Shown: one piece after another, positions 41,606 to 49,934 of the stretch | Layout of the letters: each line of letters opens with the position of its first letter | Position numbering within the stretch: the stretch's first letter is position 1 | DNA from: JAVVHE01 sp032249695 | GTDB taxonomy: Bacteria; Pseudomonadota; Alphaproteobacteria; Sphingomonadales; Sphingomonadaceae | Length of the DNA stretch: 55,850 bases | Direction: 5' to 3' | Assembly: GCA_032249695.1 (NCBI GenBank) | Contig: JAVVHE010000018.1 | Coordinates: 1 to 55,850, forward strand | The notes under the pieces: generated by a model | Told to the model about the DNA's origin: nothing | The model's database searches: none | The model's input: only the letters and a program-made list of their open reading frames with translations | Position numbers and translations under genes: made by a program

Positions 41606-42778
41606 ATGAAGCGCACCGCCGACGTCATCGTGATCGGGCTGGGCGCGGTGGGTGCGGCGACGCTCTACCAGCTGGCTCGGCGCGGGGTGCGGGCGGTGGG
41701 GATCGACCGCTTCCGCCCGCCGCACGACCGCGGATCGAGCCACGGCGAGACGCGCATCACGCGGCTGGGGATTGGCGAGGGCGAGGTCTACGTGCCGCTG
41801 GCGCTGCGCAGCCACGAAATCTGGCGCGAGCTGGAGGCGGCGACGGGCGCGCGGCTGCTGCTGCAATGCGGCTTCGCGGCGATCGACGCATCGGAAGGCA
41901 CCAGCCGGATGCACGGCAAGGCGGGCTTCGCGGCGCGCACCGTCGCGGCCGCCCGGCGCTTCGGCATCGCGCATGAGGTGCTGACGGGCGACGAGCTGAT
42001 GCGCCGCCATCCGGGCTTCGTGCTGCGCGGCGACGAGCATTGTTATTTCGAACCCGAGGGCGGGCTGGTCTATCCCGAACGCTGCATCGCCGCGCAGCTG
42101 GCCGAGGCGGAGCGGCTGGGCGCGCGGAAGATCGTCAATGAGCCGGTGCTGGAGATTGTGAATGACGGCGCGGGCGTCAGCGTCCGCACCGCGCGCGAAA
42201 CGCTGGGCGCTGCGCGGGCGGTGCTGGCAGCGGGCGGCTGGTCGCCAGGGCTGGCGGGCGGTGCGCTGAGCGGGATGCGGCTGCTGCGCCAGGTGCTGCA
42301 CTGGTTCGAGCCCGAGGATCCCGGCCGCTTCGGCCACGAGCGCTTCCCAACCTTCATCTGGACGCACGGGCCGCGCCCCGAGGACAGCTTTTACGGCTTC
42401 CCGCTCGCTCCCGGAGCCACCTGTGGCGTGAAGCTCGCGACCGAGCAGTATTCGGCCGAGATCACGGCGCCCGAACAGTTGGATCGTGCGGTGCGGCCCG
42501 AGGAACGCCGCGCGATGCTCGCCGAGCACGCGCGCGGCCGCCTGGCTCCGCTCGGGCGCGCGCTGCAATCGGCGGTGTGCTTCTACACGGCGGCAGCCGA
42601 TGGCGATTTCGCAATCGGTCCCCTGCCCGATCGCCCCCAGGTGATCGCGGCCTCCGCCTGCTCGGGCCACGGCTTCAAACATTCGGCGGGGCTGGGCGAG
42701 CGTCTGGCCGAGCTGGTCGTCGACGGCCGCGCGATCGACGCCGAGTTCGCCCTGGCTCGCCCGGCGCTGTCTGCCTGA
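41606..42778 (+). CDS. SolA-like N-methyl amino acid oxidase (monomeric sarcosine oxidase family)
   Basis: A 390-aa FAD enzyme. The dinucleotide loop is DVIVIGLGAVGAATLYQLA and FRPPHDRGSSHGETRITRL is the typical follow-up. VLAAGGWSPGLAG sits in the FAD domain. AVCFYTAAADGDFAIG has the cysteine that in sarcosine oxidase and N-methyltryptophan oxidase binds FAD covalently. The reaction would be oxidative demethylation of an N-methyl amino acid with release of hydrogen peroxide and formaldehyde. The exact substrate is unknown. It follows the EamA gene by 3 bp. Confidence 0.85.
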   Translation: MKRTADVIVIGLGAVGAATLYQLARRGVRAVGIDRFRPPHDRGSSHGETRITRLGIGEGEVYVPLALRSHEIWRELEAATGARLLLQCGFAAIDASEGTSRMHGKAGFAARTVAAARRFGIAHEVLTGDELMRRHPGFVLRGDEHCYFEPEGGLVYPERCIAAQLAEAERLGARKIVNEPVLEIVNDGAGVSVRTARETLGAARAVLAAGGWSPGLAGGALSGMRLLRQVLHWFEPEDPGRFGHERFPTFIWTHGPRPEDSFYGFPLAPGATCGVKLATEQYSAEITAPEQLDRAVRPEERRAMLAEHARGRLAPLGRALQSAVCFYTAAADGDFAIGPLPDRPQVIAASACSGHGFKHSAGLGERLAELVVDGRAIDAEFALARPALSA

Positions 42779-43126
42779 GCCGCAGCCCGAGCGCGCTGGG
42801 GGCGGCGCGTCGCCCGCGGGCTACCGTGTCAAGGTCGGCGGGTCGCGGGAGGAGAGCGCGCGCCAACACCGCGTTGCTCCCGCGCTTCGCCGTCATGGTG
42901 CCGCTGATGCTGAGGGTGCTGATGAGACGCGCAGCTTGCGCCGCGCCGGCTGGTCTTCGCAACCGCCTCGCCGGGCTTGATCGGCGCAGGGCTGTCGCTG
43001 GCGCCGGCCGTCCTGCCGCTCGCTTTCTCGCCCTCATCGGGGGCTGGCGGGGCGAACAGTCGGCGCGGTGGTGGCGAGCACCGGCCGCCCCTTGTTCCGC
43101 TGCCGCCCCGCCCGTAACCCGCGCGC
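42779..43126. other. 348-bp intergenic region
   Basis: Between the oxidase gene and trpS I see no recognisable protein, RNA or terminator. Frames on both strands are arginine- and alanine-rich and look like chance readings. Part of it must hold the trpS promoter, but no clear -35/-10 pair stands out. Confidence 0.5.
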
Positions 43127-44134
43127 ATGATCACCCCGCGCGTGTTCTCAGGAATCCAGCCCACCGGGCGGCTGCATCTTGGCAATTATCTGGGTGCCAT
43201 CCGGCGGTGGGTGGCGATGCAGGCAGAGGTGGAGTGCATTTTTTGCGTTGTCGATCTGCACGCGATCACCTTCTGGCAGGAGCCGAAGCAGCTCCGCGCC
43301 GATACGCGCGCGATGGCTGCGGCGCTCATCGCCTGCGGCATCGACCCCGAGCGCGCGATCCTGTTCAACCAGTCGGCGGTGCGCGAGCATACCGAGCTTG
43401 CGTGGGTGTTGAACTGTGTCGCCCGCGTCGGCTGGCTCAACCGGATGACGCAGTTCAAGGACAAGGCCGGGAAGGACCGCGAAGGCCAGTCGGTCGGCCT
43501 TTATGACTATCCGGTGCTACAGGCGGCAGACATCCTGTTGTATCTGGCCACACATGTTCCAGTCGGAGAGGATCAGAAACAGCATCTGGAACTGGCGCGC
43601 GACATTGCGGTGAAGTTCAACACCGACTGGGATGTGGACCTGTTCCCCTATCCCGAACCCGTGATCGCGAAGGAGCAGACAGCGCGCGTGATGAGCCTGC
43701 GCGATGGGCGCGTGAAAATGAGCAAATCCGATCCCAGCGACCAGAGCCGCATCAACCTCAACGACAGCTCCGACGACATCGCGCTGAAGATCCGTCGCGC
43801 CAAAACCGACCCTGAGCCGCTGCCGGCCTCGGAGGCCGAGCTGGAGGCGCGCCCCGAAGCGCGGAACCTCGTCGGCATCTACGCCGCGCTGGCGGGTGAA
43901 ACGCCGCAGGATGTTCTGAATCGCTTCGCCGGCCGGGGTTTCGGCGAATTCAAGCCCGCGCTGGCCGACCTTGCCATCGCGCAGCTCGGCCCGATCGCGT
44001 CGCGGCTGCGCGAATTGGAGGCGGATCCCCGGGAAACCGACCGCCTGCTGGTCCGCGGCGCCGAGCGCGCGCGCGCGATCGCAGCACCGGTCATGGAGCG
44101 CGTGCGCGAGGTCGTGGGGTTCCTGCCGGCCTAG
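43127..44134 (+). CDS. trpS: tryptophanyl-tRNA synthetase
   Basis: A 335-aa class Ic synthetase. The HIGH motif is in GIQPTGRLHLGNYLGAI and the KMSKS motif in GRVKMSKSDPSDQSRINL. DLYDYPVLQAADILLY-type residues lie near 43500 (YDYPVLQAADILLYLATHVP) and VGEDQKQHLELARDIA follows. The size is standard for the bacterial enzyme. Confidence 0.97.
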   Translation: MITPRVFSGIQPTGRLHLGNYLGAIRRWVAMQAEVECIFCVVDLHAITFWQEPKQLRADTRAMAAALIACGIDPERAILFNQSAVREHTELAWVLNCVARVGWLNRMTQFKDKAGKDREGQSVGLYDYPVLQAADILLYLATHVPVGEDQKQHLELARDIAVKFNTDWDVDLFPYPEPVIAKEQTARVMSLRDGRVKMSKSDPSDQSRINLNDSSDDIALKIRRAKTDPEPLPASEAELEARPEARNLVGIYAALAGETPQDVLNRFAGRGFGEFKPALADLAIAQLGPIASRLRELEADPRETDRLLVRGAERARAIAAPVMERVREVVGFLPA

Positions 44135-44280
44135 CCCGCCAGTCGCAACGCCTTGCGAGCGCATCCTCCCACGGCCCGGGCGCGTCGGCGCGGGTCAGCC
44201 CTTGGCGGCGCAGGGTTCAGAACCCATTCACTGCTCATGCGTAGCCTAACGGCTACCCGCCGTTATAAGGATGAAGGCCG

Positions 44281-44943
44281 ATGCGCGCGCTGAAGCTTAC
44301 CGCACCCCTTGCTCTGCTAGCAGCAGCCGCCTGCGCGCCGCAGCTGCAGAGCGAAGTCACCCGTTTCCACACACCCGCTGTCGCCGAGGCACGCGGGTCG
44401 TTCGTGATCCGCCCGGCCGATGAAAAGCGCGAGGGCAGCCTAGAATTCCAGACTTACGCGTCGGACGTGGCGCGGGCTTTGGAGGCACAGGGCTTCCGCG
44501 CCGCTGCTCCGGGCGAGCGCAGCGATTATGTGGTGACGATGGATTTCGGCATCGGCGCGGGCCAGCAGGTGATCGAGAGCCGCCCTGGGCTTGGAGGCTT
44601 CTACGGGCCCGGCTTCTGGGGTCCTGGCTTCTGGGGTCCGGGTTTCGGCTATGGTCGCTTTGGCTTCTATGATCCGTTCTGGGGACCGGGCTTCGGCTGG
44701 GGCAACGACATCTACAGCTATACAAAATATCCCGCGCGCCTGCGCGTTGAAATGCGCCGTGCGGACGGGTCGGTGATCTTCGAGGGCCGCGCGGTGGCCG
44801 ACACGCGTTCGCGCGATCTCACTCGGATCGTGCCGCTGCTGACGCGGTCGCTGTTCACCGACTTCCCCGGACGCAACGGGCAGACGCTGATCGTCTCGAT
44901 CGACGATCAGGGCCGCGCGACCACGCGAATGGCGCGCCGCTGA
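44281..44943 (+). CDS. DUF4136 family lipoprotein
   Basis: A 220-aa exported protein. The signal MRALKLTAPLALLAAAAC ends in a lipobox-like A-A-A-C. YASDVARALEAQGFR and DYVVTMDFGIG are the DUF4136 core. A Gly/Phe/Trp/Pro-rich insert with GFWGPGFWGPGFG repeats (about residues 105-140) precedes RLRVEMRRADGSVIFEGRA. It is likely anchored in the outer membrane, facing the periplasm. The ATG follows AAGGATGAAGG. A short GTAGCC/GGCTAC hairpin lies just upstream (44240-44257). The function is unknown. Confidence 0.82.
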   Translation: MRALKLTAPLALLAAAACAPQLQSEVTRFHTPAVAEARGSFVIRPADEKREGSLEFQTYASDVARALEAQGFRAAAPGERSDYVVTMDFGIGAGQQVIESRPGLGGFYGPGFWGPGFWGPGFGYGRFGFYDPFWGPGFGWGNDIYSYTKYPARLRVEMRRADGSVIFEGRAVADTRSRDLTRIVPLLTRSLFTDFPGRNGQTLIVSIDDQGRATTRMARR

Positions 44944-45410
44944 GCAAGGAGCGGCTCACCTACCTCGTCGTCGTCGACGCGACGGAGGAGAGCCGCCTGG
45001 CGCTCCGCTATGCCGCTCGCCGTGCCGCGCATGTCGGCGGCATCGTCAAGTGCCTGCGCGTCCTGCCGCCGATGGAGTTTGTTGCGTGGGGTGCGGTGCA
45101 GAAGGCGATGGAGGCGGAGGCAATTGAGGAAGCCGAGACGCTGCTGAAGAACGCCGCCGACGAGGCCGAGATGCTGACCGGCGCGCGTCCGGAGGTGGAG
45201 TGGCGCCAGGGCGACAGCGCAGCGGCCGAGGTGCTCGCCGCGCTCGACGACGACCTCGGCACGCGCGCGCTGGTGCTTGCGGCGGCTGCGAAAGGGCCGC
45301 CCGGTCCGCTCGTCAGCTTCTTCACCGGCGATCGCGCGGGGACGCTGCCGTGCCTGTTGATCGTCGTGCCCGGCGGCCTCAGCGAAGGCGCGATCGACCG
45401 GCTGGCTTGA
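44940..45410 (+). CDS. universal stress protein family, apparent CTG start
   Basis: A 156-aa UspA-type protein. The N-terminal strand KERLTYLVVVDATEESRLAL is the UspA fold. MEFVAWGAVQKAMEAEAIEE and GTRALVLAAAAKGPPGPLV follow, and CLLIVVPGG closes the fold. The frame has no ATG, GTG or TTG upstream of this conserved start. The likely first codon is CTG 44940, which overlaps the DUF4136 stop in a CTGA arrangement equivalent to the usual ATGA. If CTG is not used, initiation would fall at ATG 45072 and lose the first strand and helix. Confidence 0.75.
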   Translation: MSKERLTYLVVVDATEESRLALRYAARRAAHVGGIVKCLRVLPPMEFVAWGAVQKAMEAEAIEEAETLLKNAADEAEMLTGARPEVEWRQGDSAAAEVLAALDDDLGTRALVLAAAAKGPPGPLVSFFTGDRAGTLPCLLIVVPGGLSEGAIDRLA

Positions 45411-45441
45411 TCGCGCGGCGCGCGCGCGCCACATCGCCTCC

Positions 45442-45996
45442 ATGTTCATTGCAACCGAATCGACCCCCAATCCGAGCACGCTGAAGTTCCTGCCCGGCAT
45501 CGAGCTGCACGGCGGCGAGGCGGTGGAGTTCACCGACCTCGATGTCGCGCGCGAACGCAGCCCGCTCGCCGCCGCGCTGCTGGCGATGGGCGATGTGGAA
45601 CGGGTGCTGATCGGACAGGATTTCGTGAGCGTGACCATCGCCCCGGGCGGGGCGGACTGGTCGGCGCTGAAGCCCGAAGTGCTGGGTGTGCTGGCCGACC
45701 AGCTGGCGGCCGGCGCTCCGGCAATGGTCAGCGCGGCGGACGATGATCCCGCCGACGATCCGGCCGATGCCGACATCGTCGCGCAGATCCGCGAACTGCT
45801 CGATACGCGCGTGCGGCCCGCGGTCGCAGGCGATGGCGGCGACATCGTTTATCGCGGCTTCCACGAAGGAGTCGTTTCGCTGCGCATGAAGGGTGCCTGC
45901 TCGGGCTGCCCGTCGTCGACCGCAACGCTGAAGCACGGGATTGAGAACCTGCTGCGCTATTACGTGCCCGAAGTGACCGAGGTTCGCGCGGTCTGA
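45442..45996 (+). CDS. NifU-like Fe-S cluster carrier (Nfu)
   Basis: A 184-aa carrier. The N-terminal Nfu_N domain starts MFIATESTPNPSTLKFLPG. The C-terminal NifU domain has IRELLDTRVRPAVAGDGGDI and the cluster-binding CxxC in MKGACSGCPSSTATLKHGIE. It binds a 4Fe-4S cluster between two monomers and delivers it to client enzymes. It lies 31 bp after the Usp gene and just before tsaB. Confidence 0.93.
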   Translation: MFIATESTPNPSTLKFLPGIELHGGEAVEFTDLDVARERSPLAAALLAMGDVERVLIGQDFVSVTIAPGGADWSALKPEVLGVLADQLAAGAPAMVSAADDDPADDPADADIVAQIRELLDTRVRPAVAGDGGDIVYRGFHEGVVSLRMKGACSGCPSSTATLKHGIENLLRYYVPEVTEVRAV

Positions 45997-46004
45997 CGGG
46001 GGCG

Positions 46005-46601
46005 ATGTGGCTGGCGATCACGACGGCGCATGATGCGTGCTCGGCTGCGCTGATTGACAACGGCACGGTGCTGGCGGCGGAGCACGAGGTGATTGCGCGC
46101 GGCCACGACGCCCGGCTCGCGCCGATGATCCAGGCGCTCATGGCCGGGAGCGGCGGGAGGCCGCAGCGGATCGCTGTCGATCTGGGACCGGGAAGTTTCA
46201 CGGGTATCCGCGTTGGGCTGGCGACGGCCGCCGGGCTGGGGCTGGGTTGGGGCGTGCCGGTCGTCGGCTATGCGGGTGACCGTGCGGTGGCGCTGGCGGC
46301 GCTGGCGCACGAGCCCGCCGACGCCGCGGTGCTGGTGCTGTTGGACGCGCGACGCGGCGAGCTGTTCGGCCGCGTCCACCGCCGCTCGGGGCCGGAGGGG
46401 GAGCCCGTTGCGATCGGCCCAGAGGCGGCCATGCAGTGGGCCGGACGCATCGGGCGCGTCGCGGGGAACGGCGCGGCCGCAGTCGGGCGGCCAGCCGAAG
46501 CCGCTGCGGACGCCGCCGCCGCGCGTCTCATCAGCGATGCCGACTGGTTGGAGCCGCTGCCGATCTATGTCCGCGCGCCGGACGTCAACCTGCCGCGATG
46601 A
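46005..46601 (+). CDS. tsaB: tRNA threonylcarbamoyladenosine biosynthesis protein TsaB
   Basis: A 198-aa ASKHA-fold partner of TsaD in making t6A37 of tRNAs. MWLAITTAHDACSAALID and IAVDLGPGSFTGIRVGLATA are the TsaB signatures. VLVLLDARRGELFGRVH follows. The C-terminus PIYVRAPDVNLPR is typical. The stop overlaps the rimI start (ATGA). Confidence 0.92.
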   Translation: MWLAITTAHDACSAALIDNGTVLAAEHEVIARGHDARLAPMIQALMAGSGGRPQRIAVDLGPGSFTGIRVGLATAAGLGLGWGVPVVGYAGDRAVALAALAHEPADAAVLVLLDARRGELFGRVHRRSGPEGEPVAIGPEAAMQWAGRIGRVAGNGAAAVGRPAEAAADAAAARLISDADWLEPLPIYVRAPDVNLPR

Positions 46602-47056
46602 TCCGGCTGCGGTCCGTTGTCGGCCGCGACGTCGGCGCCGTGATGCAGGTGATGGACCGCGCGTTCGAGCCGCAGTTCGGCGAGGCGTGGAACGGCGCGC
46701 AACTGGTCGCGGCGCTCGATGCTGCGAACAGCTTCGCGGCGCTGGCAGACGATGGCGGCGATCCGCTGGGCTTCGCGCTCGCGCGTGTCGTCGCCGACGA
46801 GGCCGAGCTGTTGCTGATGGCAGTCGACCCCGTTGCGCGGCGGCGCGGGATCGCGACCGCGCTTCTGGATGATCTTGCGCACCGCGCCCGGGCGCGCGGC
46901 GGGCGCGTGCTGTTCCTGGAAGTGCGCGATGGCAATGCAGCAGCGCATGCGCTTTACAGAAGTTTGGGTTTTCGTGAGATCGGGCGTCGGCCTGCTTACT
47001 ATGCGGGCGGCAATCAGACGCGATATGATGCGATCACGATGCAGCGCAGCCTTTAA
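46598..47056 (+). CDS. rimI: ribosomal protein S18-alanine N-acetyltransferase RimI
   Basis: A 152-aa GNAT acetyltransferase. The acetyl-CoA loop is DPVARRRGIATALLDDL. FLEVRDGNAAAHALYRSLGF is the RimI signature, ending in YYAGGNQTRYDAITMQRSL. Its place right after tsaB, with a 4-nt overlap, is the widespread tsaB-rimI arrangement. Confidence 0.92.
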   Translation: MIRLRSVVGRDVGAVMQVMDRAFEPQFGEAWNGAQLVAALDAANSFAALADDGGDPLGFALARVVADEAELLLMAVDPVARRRGIATALLDDLAHRARARGGRVLFLEVRDGNAAAHALYRSLGFREIGRRPAYYAGGNQTRYDAITMQRSL

Positions 47057-47171
47057 CAGGGCAGATCACCCACACGTAATAGCACTTTTCATTTGCAAGT
47101 CGTGCAATCACGGCACATAGCGATGGTAGGTCCGCGAGGGGCCAGGGTTGACACGATAGGAACCTCAATCA

Positions 47172-47597
47172 ATGGAAGATCGCAACGCCACCCACGAGGG
47201 GCTGCTGACGCTGACGGCCGAGATCGTGTCGTCGCACGTCGCCAACAACACTGTCGCCGTTTCGGATGTGCCGAATCTGATCGAGCACGTGTTCACCACG
47301 CTGTCGCGCCTCGGCACCGAGCAGAAGCCCGCGGAAGCGAAGCAGGAGCCGGCCGTATCGGTGCGCGCTTCGGTCAAGCCGGACTATATCGTCTGCCTTG
47401 AGGACGGCAAGAAGCTGAAGATGCTGAAGCGGCACCTGATGACGCACTACAACATGAGCCCGGAAGAATACCGCCAGAAGTGGAACCTGCCGGCGGATTA
47501 CCCGATGGTCGCGCCGAACTACGCGCAGCAGCGCCGCACGCTCGCCAAGAAGATCGGCCTGGGCACCAAGCGCGCCGCAACCGGCGGCAAGCGCTAA
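47172..47597 (+). CDS. mucR: MucR family transcriptional regulator
   Basis: A 141-aa Ros/MucR-type regulator. The zinc-finger region is YIVCLEDGKKLKMLKRHL followed by MTHYNMSPEEYRQKWNLP. A second cysteine of a classic C2H2 pair is not seen, which fits the unusual spacing of this family. The N-terminal half (LTAEIVSSHVANNTVAVSDV) drives oligomerisation. MucR proteins are DNA-bridging repressors of exopolysaccharide, motility and cell-cycle genes. The 115-bp upstream region is relatively AT-rich, which MucR often binds in its own promoter. Confidence 0.93.
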   Translation: MEDRNATHEGLLTLTAEIVSSHVANNTVAVSDVPNLIEHVFTTLSRLGTEQKPAEAKQEPAVSVRASVKPDYIVCLEDGKKLKMLKRHLMTHYNMSPEEYRQKWNLPADYPMVAPNYAQQRRTLAKKIGLGTKRAATGGKR

Positions 47598-47772
47598 GCG
47601 CTCCGCCCGCACACGCTGGCGAATGACGGTCGGGCCGAGTTGCGGGGACGCAGCCCGGCCCGTCGCACGTCCGGCGTGGACCGCGCGCGGTTGCATCGCG
47701 CCCACGGCCGCGTAAAACCGGCGGGACTGAGGGGCGGCCGGGGGCGGCATGGCCCTGTCGAGGCCAAATCCC

Positions 47773-48060
47773 ATGCCGCTGTTCGCCATCCACTGCCTTG
47801 ACAAGCCCGGCGCGGGCGACCTGCGCCGCTCGACCCGGCCTCAGCATCTGGCGTTTCTGGAGGGGCTGGGAGCGGCGATCTTTCTGGCCGGTCCGCTCAT
47901 CGATCTCGACGGGCAGCCGATGGGCAGCCTGCTGATCGTCGAAGTGGAGAGCCGCCGCGCCGCCTACGCGATCGCGGCCGACGATCCCTATTCGCTCGCC
48001 GGGTTGTTCCAGTCGGTTGCCGTCACCGAATGGCGGCAGGTGCTACCCAAGCCCGCCTGA
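47773..48060 (+). CDS. YciI-like protein
   Basis: A 95-aa ferredoxin-like protein. MPLFAIHCLDKPGAG, RRSTRPQHLAFLEGLGAAIFLAGPL and SLLIVEVESRRAAYAIAADDPY match YciI. ATG 47773 marks the conserved start. YciI-like proteins are small dimers with a His-Asp pair, here in RPQHLAF and the D of AADDPY. The physiological role is unknown. Confidence 0.87.
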   Translation: MPLFAIHCLDKPGAGDLRRSTRPQHLAFLEGLGAAIFLAGPLIDLDGQPMGSLLIVEVESRRAAYAIAADDPYSLAGLFQSVAVTEWRQVLPKPA

Positions 48061-48064
48061 CTCG

Positions 48065-49810
48065 TCAGGCGACCAGCCGGTCCGCCAGCTTCTCACCCAA
48101 CAGTTCCAGCGTTGCGACACGGCGGTACAACCCCTGGTCGGCGATGTTCGACGGGCGGAAGAATGCGCTCATATGCGGGAAGTGCAGATCGATGACGCGT
48201 CCCAGATATTGCGGCGCGAGAATGCCGCCATGGTCATCGAACAGCGGTCCAAGCCTGCGCCGCACGCTGTAGCTTCGCTGCCGCAGCCATGCCGGGCGGA
48301 TGGTGGTGCTCAACTCGCTCAATCGGTGATCGAGGTTGGGCGGCTCGGCAAAGCTGTGACCATAGGCCGACTGGTGCCGCGCCAAGGCCGGGTCGATCCG
48401 GTTGAGCAGCATCGCCTCGAACCGTCCCGCGGTCTTCAGGTCCATCGGCACGCGCAGCGCCTCGGCCACCACGCGCCGGTTGAGGAACGGCATCAGATAC
48501 GCACCGTGCCGCCCGACGAGGCTGATCTCGCGTCCGAAAAACGATCGGCAGCGCACGCGGGGATAGAGCTGCTCAACCTCGGTCCGTTCCAGACGACGGT
48601 CGATCGGCGCATAGAGCGAGTCCGCGAGCTTCGCCTCGATCGCGGAGATGAATCGGCGGCGGTCGAAGCGCTCGGTGACGTCCGGCAGGTGGAACCGCGC
48701 GAAGAACGTCAGCGCCACCGCGCGCAGGCGCGTGCGGCGATCCGGCAGATAGAAGAAATTGCGGTAGACCTCGCCGCAGCCGCCGGACACCGCCAGTTGG
48801 CCGCCCGCCTGGCGCATGTAGCGCGCGGCGCGATTGCCGCCATTGTCGAACAGCCCGCCGTCGGTGGTGAGCGCATCGGTTTCCTCCCAATTGCGCTCGA
48901 CCACCCCGGCGAACGCGTCGGGCGTGACCGTCGCGTGACTGCGCTTGTCGAAATGCTCGACCGCGAAGCCCTCGGCGGCGCCCATCCGCCGTGCGATCTC
49001 GACATCGATGTCGCCGGGGTCGCCGTAGACATAGACGTGCGGCTTGACCCCCGCTGCCCTCAGCGCAGCGAGCGCGAGGCGGCTGTCGAGCCCGCCCGAC
49101 AGCGGCACCTGCATGCGGTCGCCCCAATGCTCGGCATAGGGGCGGATCGTCTCGGCGAGGCGCTCGGCATTGCGCACGATCCGGTCCTCGATCGGCATCG
49201 GCTCCGGATCGCCCGGCAACTGCTTGACGACTCGGCGGAACACCGGCGGGTCGGCAAGCTCCACCTGCAGGCTGGGCCCAAGACGGCGGACATCTTCGAA
49301 CACCGTGTCGTCGCCGATCGGGAAGACGTTGAACGCGAATTCGTACAGGCCCTGATCGTGCCAGCGCAGGCGCGGGCGCGATTCGGCGGTCGCCAGGAAC
49401 GAGGTCGACACCACGCGCCAGTCGGGATCGTGGAACAGCTGAAACGCCGCGAAGAAGTCGGTGATGAGAGACAGCCGGCCGCTCTTGCGGACCAAGAGCG
49501 CGAATTGCCCGGCAAGGTTCTGCCAGTCGTCGAACGGGAAACGCCAATCGGCATAGAGCAGCCTCAGCGCCTCCGCGCCGACGCGGCCGCGATAGACGAG
49601 CGTGCCGGCCACCGCGATGAAATCGCCGTCGGCGAAGCTCGCGAACGTCTCCGGCCCGCCGCAGATATAGCCGACGTGGAAGCCGCGATAGGGACCGGCA
49701 TCGAAGGGCGTGAAGTCCGTGAAGCCGTGGCTGCGGAAGCGCTGCTCGGCTGCAACGAGCGCACGCGCAGTGGCGCCGCCCCCGGCGCGGACGAGGTGGA
49801 ACCCGGCCAT
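48065..49810 (-). CDS. asparagine-synthase-like protein without N-terminal catalytic cysteine
   Basis: A 581-aa protein with a class II glutamine-amidotransferase-like N-terminal part and an asparagine-synthetase domain. The PP-loop for ATP is VPLSGGLDSRLALAAL (around residue 245). ALTTDGGLFDNGGNRAARYM and FLNRRVVAEALRVPMDLK lie downstream. The protein starts MAGFHLV, so the Cys2 nucleophile that glutaminase activity needs is missing. It may use free ammonia or another amine, as in some natural-product or polysaccharide-modifying relatives. It is divergent from the GT4 gene. Confidence 0.8.
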   Translation of the reverse strand: MAGFHLVRAGGGATARALVAAEQRFRSHGFTDFTPFDAGPYRGFHVGYICGGPETFASFADGDFIAVAGTLVYRGRVGAEALRLLYADWRFPFDDWQNLAGQFALLVRKSGRLSLITDFFAAFQLFHDPDWRVVSTSFLATAESRPRLRWHDQGLYEFAFNVFPIGDDTVFEDVRRLGPSLQVELADPPVFRRVVKQLPGDPEPMPIEDRIVRNAERLAETIRPYAEHWGDRMQVPLSGGLDSRLALAALRAAGVKPHVYVYGDPGDIDVEIARRMGAAEGFAVEHFDKRSHATVTPDAFAGVVERNWEETDALTTDGGLFDNGGNRAARYMRQAGGQLAVSGGCGEVYRNFFYLPDRRTRLRAVALTFFARFHLPDVTERFDRRRFISAIEAKLADSLYAPIDRRLERTEVEQLYPRVRCRSFFGREISLVGRHGAYLMPFLNRRVVAEALRVPMDLKTAGRFEAMLLNRIDPALARHQSAYGHSFAEPPNLDHRLSELSTTIRPAWLRQRSYSVRRRLGPLFDDHGGILAPQYLGRVIDLHFPHMSAFFRPSNIADQGLYRRVATLELLGEKLADRLVA

Positions 49811-49934
49811 CAGCGGCGGCCGGCGCGTCCGGGTGCGGTCGATTGCTGCACGGCTGTGTGGGCTAGCCGGATCGCCACGGAACGCCAAGTGGTTGCAGCG
49901 CTTCGACCGCCGATGGCAGGGCGATCGCCACACG

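Noticed and set aside
49898..49924. GGAAC upstream of the GT4 gene as an EcfG promoter
   Set aside because: The sequence 16-17 nt downstream is GCTT rather than CGTT or GGTT, so it does not meet the motif.
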